Assembly: GCF_000611645.1 (NCBI RefSeq)
Contig: NW_014013492.1
Location: forward strand, 1-39,348
DNA length: 39,348 bases
DNA from: Monoraphidium neglectum
Taxonomy: Eukaryota > Chlorophyta > Chlorophyceae > Sphaeropleales > Selenastraceae
Direction of reading: 5' to 3'
The notes under the pieces are model-generated. The model saw nothing but the letters and a program-made list of their open reading frames with translations, did not search any database and had not been told where the DNA came from. The position numbers and the translations under genes were made by a program. This document shows, piece after piece, positions 31,899 through 39,348 of this stretch. How positions within the stretch are numbered: the first letter of the stretch is position 1; each line of letters starts with the position of its first letter.

Positions 31899-33493
31899 AT
31901 GGAGGTGACAGAGGCAATTCTTCTCAGCCAGCTGAAGGGCCTGGGGCATCAGCGCACCCAGGCGGGCGCAGTCGCGACTTTGCTGCTGCTGTTGCCGCGC
32001 ACCGACCCAGACTTGGGGCCGGTCATTGCACCGTATGTGGGGCAGCTGGCCGCGCTGCTCGCAGACGGCGCGCCTGATGATGCTAGTGTTCAGGTGCGGC
32101 CTGCAGCCACCGCGCCGACTGCCTGCATGCTTCCGTCTTGAATGCTCCAGACGGGGCGACCCCGTGCCACCTCGAACAGGCGGTGCGGGGCGCAGGCCGG
32201 CACCTCAGGGCCTTGCACGTGCGCCGCAGACAAACGCGGCGGCTGTGCTGGGGGCGGTCGCCTCGCTGACGGACGAGCTGCATGCGGCGGTGGACGAGGC
32301 CGCGGTGAGCACAGCTCACCTGTTGCCAACGGTTGCCGGCAGGACTAAGGGGCGGTCTGATCGACTCGGCCTGCAGATGAACGTACTGCGACTGTCACAT
32401 GCGGTTTTTTGGAGATGAGTGGGCTGCTGTGCGGTGTGGTGCAGCATCAGGAATGAAAGAGGGCTCGTTAGCAGCAGCACCCACGCCAGACGCTCACGTT
32501 GCCCCTCTACGCAGGCGGGCACCTTTGAACGGCTGCTGCGAAGCTGTGGCGAGGCGAGCACGAGCGGCGGCGAGGGCGAGGGCGGCGGCGACGGGCTCGC
32601 AATCAATGTCCTATCGTCGGTCGCGCAGCTGGCGCGGGAGCAGGGCCGAACTCTGGCGGCGGTCAGCTCTCAACAAGGTGCGCCTTGCTGAGAGCGCTGA
32701 GCATACCCAGCAGGCGGAGGCGCTTGTGCGGTCCGCACGCAGCACGTGCAAACCACGTCCGCAGCCATGCCAAACGCGCACAACTGCGTGCCCAATGCTT
32801 GCTTGTGCCGGCTCGCTTTCCAACGGCCTACCGCCCCGCCGGCCCCAGGCCTCTCTGCGATGGTGGCGTGCTGCGCGCGCCCCACGCTGGCGGAGTCTGC
32901 GCTCGACGCACTCTGCGCGATCGCGTCCCACGACGCCCATCGCCCCGCCCTGCGCGCCGCCGGCGCCGTGCCCGCCGCGGCGGCGGCCGTCGCGGCGGGC
33001 GGCGAGCCGGACGCGATGGTGCGGGCGCTGATGCTGCTGGGCATGCTGACGTCATCGAGCCCCGAGGCGCGGGGGCAGCTGGTCGAGGCGGCTGAGGGGC
33101 GCGGCGTGGTACGGCTTTTTGGGCTGGCGCGGCAAACGGAGGACGAGGACTGCAAGGTGTGCCCGGTTGGGGCTCGGCGCACACTATCATGGCTAGGGAG
33201 GCGAGGCTGATGCGGGCATTTTCTGCGACTTGACAGCGTGCACAGCAGCGCGCACTTTGGCCGTGCGGCAGGTGGGGTCGTGACACCAACTCAGCTGAGT
33301 GCACCATGCCAGACCCTTAAACCTTCTCGATCCAACCGCCTCAACCGCCCGCCAGGTCATTGCGCGAGACCTCCTGGGGCTGCTGACAAGGGATCCAGAG
33401 ACGCGTGCGGGCGTGGAGTCGGCCGTGCGGCGAGCGGCCGATGCAGCGGCCGCCGCCGCTGCGGGAGGCGCGCCGGTCGGGGCGGCAGCCTGA
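31899..33493 (+). CDS. Armadillo-like helical-repeat protein, function unknown
   Basis: Exons are 31899-32093, 32230-32304, 32515-32677, 32849-33156 and 33356-33493, with GT-AG junctions in phase, giving 292 aa. The sequence is almost wholly helical, Ala/Leu-rich, in repeating about 40-residue units. Examples are PDLGPVIAPYVGQLAALLAD, TNAAAVLGAVASLTDELHAA, LAESALDALCAIASHDAHRP and DAMVRALMLLGMLTSSSPEA. The pattern of a small residue, Ala-Leu-x-x-Leu, and then an Ala-Ala-Gly-Ala-Val-Pro turn is typical of ARM/HEAT repeats as in Fes1/HspBP1-like nucleotide-exchange factors. I cannot assign a subfamily. No signal peptide or membrane segment is seen. The start is the ATG at 31899, which opens the first helix. 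Confidence 0.75.
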
Positions 33494-34114
33494 TTGTGTG
33501 CAGCCTGAGGGAATTCAAGCACGGCCGTTCTTGGAGAGCAAACCCAGCCCTCGTTGCATTTACACCAAACATGAGAAGGCTGTGCGCTGTCCAGGCTTCA
33601 CTTTCGCAGCGCCAACCCTGCGCCAGTGCCGCCGCCGCCTAGTATCAGCTGGTAATGCAACGTGAACTGCCACAGCCAGGGATGAAGTGCAGCGACGAAA
33701 GCCAGTTGCATGGAAGACACGAAAGAACGCGCCGTCTTCCCTCGCTCAAGCGCCTATTTCTGCCAAAGACAGGTAGTTGGCTGGACGTAACTGTCCTGCT
33801 GAAGTCAGCATGTGTTGGGCTCTGCGATTTGCTTTGAAGGATCAGTACAGGTTTGGAATGGTCGTCGCAACCTGCCCCAGCAAGGTGTTTCCACACACAG
33901 AGAGACAAAGAGCAGCCGGAGTCAATGCTGAGGCCTGCTTACAAATCCTGCCAGACGACCCTCAGGTGTGGCGACCAAATGCGAAGCCCACGCTTCCACA
34001 TCTGTTGGCCTGCTGAAATGCTGTTTAGCGGTTGCGCGCACCCCTCATGCCAGCCGTCCAGCCGCTGCACAGAGCAGACATATTACAACGTGCTCCCCAC
34101 GAGCTCTCGTCCGG
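33494..34114. other. Intergenic region between the convergent ARM-like and COX11 genes
   Basis: About 620 bp of 3' flanks. It contains the COX11 TGTAA signal at 34083-34087 (minus). No clear signal for the ARM-like gene and no additional gene were seen. Confidence 0.65.
34083..34087 (-). terminator. TGTAA polyadenylation signal of COX11
   Basis: TTACA on the + strand reads TGTAA on the minus strand, 28 nt after the COX11 stop at 34115. This gives a very short 3' UTR. Confidence 0.6.
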
Positions 34115-36594
34115 TCAGCCGCCGCCCGCCGCCGCTGCGCCCGCCGTACCGACAGGCAGCGGCGCCGCGCTGCTGCCCGCCTGCGCATCGGCCGAGGCCG
34201 CCGGCCCGATCCCCGGCGGCAGGGTGACGCCCGGCGCAAGGGTGACGCCTGCTGGTATGGGCCCGCTGGCGTGCAGCCGCACGCCGCCGGCGTCGTCCAG
34301 ATTTGAGGCGTCCTCGTCCTCGACTTTGTAGAACGTGTAGCTGAGGGTTATGTCGTGGATGTTCCTGGCGCAGGGGTGGGGCGAGGGGAGGGAAGGCATA
34401 CAGTGAGGTATCAAGGGGGTTGGAGCGGTCATGAGCACCGTAAAATGAGCGAGGCTGGGCAGGAGTGCTGTCTCGGACCTTGAAAGAGGCCCGCGACACG
34501 TGCCGTGTGCCGGCGCCGAAGACGCGGCCCCACCAGCTTGCATCAAGCCCTTATATTCACTCGGCCCTGGCATCCCCGCACGTGCGCCCACTGCGCACCT
34601 GCAGTTGAAGTCGTCCACCATCTCGGGGTCGATGTAGAAGAACACCGGCATGTCAACCACCTCCCCCGGCCGCAGCCGCTGCTCCTCAAAGCAGAAGCAC
34701 TGGATCTTGTTGAAGTAGTAGGCGGCCTTTTGAGAGGGAGGGGGTTGGGGGTGGCAGGGGCAGAGAGCGGGATTGAGTGAGGGAGTTTGAGGGGTTGGGT
34801 TAAGATTACGACATGAGTCGAAGATAGAGATGAGACAGGCACTCATTCTGTGATGAGTTGCGCACATGAGAGCGATTCAAGGGGGCACGGGATCAGCAGC
34901 GGCGCAAACAGGAACAAGTTGAGGTTCAACACGCAAGGGCTTCCAGCAAAGAAGCCGTGCAACATCCTGCATCCCCTCAGCCAGGCGGGCAACGGCCATG
35001 CGCTCACCTTCTCGGGGACCACGTTGTATGTCGACACGCCCGTGATTGGCTTGGAGCTTGGGGGTTGACCAAGCAGATGAGGCAGACACAGCGCGTCAAT
35101 CGCATGTGTTTGGTGGTTATTGAAGAGCACAGCAGCAGAAATACACCAAACTCTTCATTGAGGGCGAAGCCATCGTGCAGGCAGTGCTGGGGTGTCCCTG
35201 GCGGCCCGAGTGGTGCAGAATGTGCGTCTGTTGAAGGTCGCTGGGGCCTCACCTGGTGTTCTTGGCCGTGAAGAAGACGAGGGTGCTCTCCCCAGGCCGC
35301 ACCTTGACAAAGTCCTGGGTGTGGTGGTGGTGGTGGCGGTGGTGTGCACGGCAGCTGTTATGGACGGTAGCATACAACCACCCTCGCATGCCGCAGCAGG
35401 GGGAGAAGCGCGCCTGCAGGCAAAGCGTGCGCAGCCGCCCGGCCCCTGGCCGGAAGCAAAGCGCACGCGTGAAAGCTCATGCAGGTTCAAGCCAACCCGG
35501 CCAAAGCCCCCGCGATTCATGTCGACGGCCCAAGGAGCAGCACGCGCAAAACGCCTGCCTGCGTGGGCGTGAACCGCCACGGCATGTCGTCGGCGACGTC
35601 GCTGCTGAACCACACGCGCAGCTCCCTCGCGGCTGCCTTGGACTCCAGGGCGGCGTCCGGGCTCTCCTTGCGCCGCCGCAGCTTCTCCTCGACACCTGTG
35701 GCCTGCCCCACGGCGCCGCCATAACCTGTGGCCTGAAGATTTAGGTGTGTGGGTTGTGCAGTTCACGGTGATGAGTCTGTAAGTATGCTGTGTGAGTTCG
35801 ATGCTCCAAAGCGCACGCAGGCATGCATACATGCAGGCAGGCGCCTGCTTGCCACTGCCTTCCTCTCCCCCTCCGCTTGATTGACGACCGGCTTGCCAGC
35901 AGTAACACCCCGCATTGGATGGGGGTGCAGCTGCATGTCATCCCTTGCTTTGGTGCGGCGGCGCCCTAACAGCCAGTACCTGGCAGAACATCCTGTAGAG
36001 GGGCACCATGGCGTACGACACCCCAATCATGCCTAAAACAATAGCACCCTGGAAATCAAAGATGGGGCAGGCGACAACGGCGGCAGGGCGTTGCGTGCGG
36101 GGGAGAGGCGGCCACCAGCCGTGCGCGCTCGTGTATGCCAGGTGCCGGGACGGGCACTTGCTGGAGCCGCAGGGGTTGGGCTTGGCTATGTCGTGAGCAG
36201 CACACCCAGGGCAGCGCACCAAGTACATTGCAGTGTCCTTGGACGACTTCTTGCTGCGCGCTGCGACCTGCGCGTAGCTGTGCTTGCAGGCGCGCCACTC
36301 CAGCCCCCACCATCCGGCGCCCTCGAGGCGCGCCCGCAGCTGCTGCTGGAGTTGCAGCTGCTGCTGCGGCCACAGCGCCGGGGGCGCGAGGGATCTGGTG
36401 TTGCAGACCCAGTCGTAACCAGGGGATGGCCTCAAAGAGGCCTGCTGCCGCGCTGCTGCTTGGAAGAAGAGCCGCTTCTGCACATGTTGCTGTAGCTGGT
36501 GCTGCTGCGACTGCGGCTGCGGCCGGGCTGCGGCGCTCCACCAGGCCACCTCGGCTGCCAGAACGCGCAGCCGCTGCTGTGCCTGCCGCATCAT
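34115..36594 (-). CDS. COX11: COX11, cytochrome c oxidase copper-delivery assembly protein (mitochondrial)
   Basis: COX11 is an inner-membrane protein that delivers copper to the CuB site of cytochrome c oxidase subunit 1. Exons are 36594-36220, 36048-35980, 35732-35559, 35314-35253, 35056-35008, 34726-34599 and 34364-34115, in phase, giving 368 aa. Residues 1-125 are a long basic and Gln-rich mitochondrial presequence. The single membrane helix is [27 protein letters not shown] (126-148; its Cys147 is conserved). [20 protein letters not shown], and [11 protein letters not shown] follow. The copper-binding CFCFEEQ has C253 and C255, and [10 protein letters not shown] comes after it. Intron 3 needs a GC donor (CAG|GCAGGC) or a GT six bases further on (GGC|GTTTTG); both keep the frame. 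The C-terminus carries an extra Ala/Gly/Pro tail after the conserved TLSYTFYKV. Confidence 0.96.
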
Positions 36595-37786
36595 CACTGT
36601 TATGAGTCTAAAGCTGGCGCGGGTCGGCCCTTTTGAAACCAATGGCGATGAAGATATGCCAAAAAATACAGCAAGAGGACTTGGCAGCCTCAGGCCAAGA
36701 TCGCACCGCGCATCAGTCGACAGCGCTCGTACAAACAGAATCTATGTATGCTTCAGCCCTATCAGTTGTGAAACCTTGCTGCTTGCGTTATCCCAACACC
36801 TTGCATTACAGCCGCTGCATCCAGCAGTGAGCGCGGTGTGCATGAGTCAGTGGGAGTGCCTGGGGCATTGCCTGGGTGCATCTGGCACAATAGCCTGTGC
36901 CTTGGGCTGTGGCGAGTGAATGATGTTGGGAGCCATGTGCAATGGCCTGCCGCAGGCCAAATGCCACATGCAGCGTGATCCCGGCCCTGCATGCAGGAAT
37001 GTTGCATGGTACTAGCCACTGACAGTTGATGCGAAAGGCGAGTATCCAACGCGTGTGTGCCTCTGACTGCACAACCTGTTTGCCTGTGCAAAATTTGATG
37101 TGCTCATAATCAGTTCAATGGCTGGGCCAGCAACGATGAGGGTAGTACGTAGGCGGTGCAAGGTTGCAGCACTGATGCAGGGGGAAAGCTGGTGTCGACA
37201 ACAACCTGCCTGCAATGGTAACCGCGATACCATTCTACACAGCTAACACGTCCACATGTGTTATTTCCCCCGCGCTTTTGGCCGTGCTCGCTTGGCATCA
37301 CTTCTTGTCTTTGCGTCCACCTGCTGACCATGATTCCACTTGCGCCTTCTCATACTTTTTCGTGTTGGGCTTTTGCAGTGCCTGCCATGCCTGGTGCCTG
37401 TTGCGTCAGGCACTGTTTCCACGAGCCCAACTCCTTGACTTTAAACACCCACCTGCTTAACAATACACAACCTTCACACCCTTGAAGGTTCATCGAGCGC
37501 CCCCTTCCCACCCCCACCCCCAGCGACGGCTGTATGCTGTCCAGCCCTGCAACATGTCCTGCCTGGTTGGGGTTCCGCGCCTGCTTGCATTCCGCGTCAC
37601 CCGACTATGCAGGATGCCCTGTCCACCCACACACGCCCGAACCTGCGATTTTGACTGAGGAATGCCTGCCTGGTTACAACTCACGGCAGCCTCCTGCGTC
37701 TCTGCTACATTGCTGATAGGGTCACACAAAGGCCCCATTAATTGATAGAAGTAGGCTAATGACTGCGCCGCTGCATGCTGACCCCG
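36595..37786. other. Intergenic region upstream of COX11 and downstream of the apyrase gene
   Basis: About 1.2 kb without a supported gene. It has a small palindromic stretch TGGCCTGCCGCAGGCCA near 36943-36959, and TTACA at 37674-37678, the probable apyrase poly(A) signal. The COX11 promoter should be next to 36594. Confidence 0.6.
37674..37678 (-). terminator. TGTAA polyadenylation signal of the apyrase gene
   Basis: TTACA on the + strand reads TGTAA on the minus strand, 109 nt past the apyrase stop at 37787. Confidence 0.55.
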
Positions 37787-39302
37787 TCACAACGCCGACA
37801 GCTCGTCGATGGCCGCGCCCAGCGGCCACGCGGCCTCGATGGTTTGCCCGTTGTACCGCACCTGCTTGACCAGGTTCAGTGGGCTGCCCTCCGCCAAGTC
37901 AAAGCCCTGGGTCAGGACTGTGTGGCAGAATGACAGGTCGAGGCAGAAGTAGGGCGCGTGGGCCTCCTGCAGGGAGTACTGCTTCGCCACCTCAGCGGCG
38001 TCCTTGCCGCACACGGCCGTGGCGCGCTTGGCGAACTCCTGCGGGGCCGGGCCGGAGGGCGACGGTGCGGTGTTTCGGGCTCCTGACCTGAGTGACTGCC
38101 ACAACAGCGCTTCGAGACGACACTGGCAAGCGCGCCGAGGCCCCGCACGGCGTCTGACAGGATGGTCACAACCAGGGGGCCATGGTGGGCGCCTCCGGGC
38201 CCCTGTCCCTGCCGACGCACCCCAGGCGTGGTCTTGAACTCGATGGCGGACTTGTCTGTGATGATGCCAGAGTCCAGGGCGCGGTCCCTTTGGGGTCGAG
38301 GGGGGCGATCGAGGGGTGAGGTGAGTGCTAGTGCGACTGCCTGCTCACTGTTTGCAAATTTGCATGTGATGCCGGCGTAGGAGCTCGTGTTTAGGATTGG
38401 CACATGCTTGCGTGCACATGTGACACGCACGAGCTTACACATAGACATACTCACAAGCGCACGCGCGTGTGCGCACGCCGACAAACACTACACCATGCCT
38501 ACTGCCTACCAGAAGTAGCTGCTGACGTAATAGACGCGCTGCATGGACGCCGGTTTGCCGCGCCACACGCCGCTGAACGAGCAAGCGGCCTGCGTAGGCA
38601 ACAGCAGCAGCGGGAGCATTGCAGGGACGTCAGGAAGGGTGACCATTGCGTTCCCAAACTTCCACAAGCATTCGACCAGCTGCTTTACCAAGCGCACCTT
38701 CGCAAAGGAGTCTGCCCCAAAGCTGGTAAATCCCTGTTGCCCAGCTGTTCCAGGCGCATCAGCTCCATCCCCAGCGAGCCCAGCGCTAAGCCGCCCCCCC
38801 GCCAGCCCCCCAACCTTGTCAGCGCCGCAGTCCTTGTCGTGGTCGAGCGCCTTGAATGCCGCCGCAGCGCAGCCCTTGAAGTCGCCCGCCTCTACCACCT
38901 GCATCCAAAAGCAGGCAAGCCCGTGTGTGTGTATGTGTGTGTATGTGTGTGTTGTGTGTGTGTGTGTGTGTGTACGTGCACGCATGCGAACCACTCAACC
39001 TTGCTGTGTCCCATGTCCCTACGGTCGCCGCCCCGCTGCCGGCTGCTCAGAGGCACCAGACAACCTCCCCACCCACCACCGCCTGCACTCCACTCCCCGC
39101 CACTGCTGGGCACCCAAAAAGTTACCGGCTCACCCCCATCAGAATGCACCCCATGCCCACCTCATCCACGGGGTACTCCTTGTCAGCATAAGTGTACTTG
39201 AGGCTGGTGCCCTTGGCAAAGCAGGGGTGGCCCTTGCCCGTCGCAGCGCGGCCCAGCTCGATCACCCTGGCGCGCGCCGCCATGAGGCCGAAGCCCAGGT
39301 AA
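37787..39302 (-). CDS. GDA1/CD39 family apyrase (NTPDase), C-terminal part
   Basis: This family hydrolyses nucleoside tri- and diphosphates to NMP in the Golgi lumen or outside the cell. Exons in the window are 39302-39161, 38898-38815, 38589-38510, 38287-38221 and 38038-37787, in phase, giving 207 codons before the stop. The 5' part, with ACR1-ACR3, lies right of the window. Visible motifs, in order, are YLGFGLMAARARVIE (typical after ACR4) and GHPCFAKG. CSFSGVW, with YYVSSYFWDRA next to it, matches FNGVW...FYVSSFFYDRA. YFCLDLSFCHTVL and EAAWPLGAAID correspond to CMDLTYVSLLL and VSWALGA. Several conserved Cys for disulphides are present, which fits a lumenal or secreted enzyme. No membrane helix is seen at this C-terminus. 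The phase at 39302 shows that a further exon precedes it. Confidence 0.88.
38923..38973. repeat. (GT)n microsatellite
   Basis: A near-perfect GT run with single interruptions (TAT, TT) lies in an apyrase intron (39160-38899). It is unstable in principle but outside the coding sequence. Confidence 0.92.
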
Positions 39303-39348
39303 CTGAGGGGAGGGGGCAGGCGGGTGGTCGGGGGTCGGAGGGCCGGTG

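Noticed and set aside
36943..36959. Palindrome TGGCCTGC/GCAGGCCA as a regulatory hairpin
   Set aside because: The 8-bp arms have a 1-nt loop that cannot form a stable hairpin; no feature nearby makes use of it.
1..39348. Mobile-element proteins, CRISPR arrays, rRNA or biosynthetic cluster
   Set aside because: No reverse transcriptase, transposase, regularly spaced repeats, rRNA motifs or pathway grouping could be seen.

Overview
The window is nuclear DNA of a unicellular green alga (Chlorophyta, probably Chlorophyceae; the species cannot be told). The signs are very GC-rich exons, many short spliced exons with C-rich polypyrimidine tracts before CAG acceptors, GTG(A/C/G)G-type donors, long AT-richer intergenic DNA, CAG/CTG and CA/GT microsatellites, and the chlorophyte polyadenylation signal TGTAA behind several genes. 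No prokaryotic, viral or organellar genes and no CRISPR arrays were seen. All gene models below were built by hand: homologous blocks were joined at GT-AG (rarely GC-AG) sites, and every junction was checked for reading-frame phase.

Layout, left to right: VPS51 (+, 5'-truncated, 335-3677); a putative 149-aa organelle-targeted unknown (-, 4255-5147); a tRNA-like SINE candidate (about 5211-5282); THOC5 (+, 6195-8489); a long GST-family protein (-, 9010-13263); a glutamine-rich orphan ORF (+, 13629-14435); acetyl-CoA synthetase (-, 15452-20899, 15 exons); a small acidic Pro-rich unknown (-, 22090-22602); an ACR11/12-type tandem ACT-domain protein (-, 23779-25505); the ALG11 mannosyltransferase (-, 27224-31515, 12 exons); an armadillo-like repeat protein (+, 31899-33493); the COX11 cytochrome c oxidase assembly factor (-, 34115-36594); and a GDA1/CD39 apyrase (-, 37787-39302, running off the right edge).

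The genes form no operon or pathway cluster. They are housekeeping functions: GARP/EARP tethering, mRNA export, acetate activation, nitrogen/amino-acid sensing, ER N-glycosylation, mitochondrial copper delivery and nucleotide hydrolysis. ALG11 and apyrase both relate to the secretory pathway, but they are separated and probably only linked by chance. The arrangement is of convergent and divergent neighbours, with short shared upstream regions (GST/Q-rich, ALG11/ARM) and nearly touching 3' ends (THOC5/GST).

I found no convincing new multi-gene system. The best leads are the small unknown 4255-5147 gene, the tRNA-like element, a 12-bp perfect hairpin at 4079-4109, the Q-rich ORF whose CAG tract contains a TAG stop, GC-AG introns, and a near-acceptor (CTG)n tract in THOC5.
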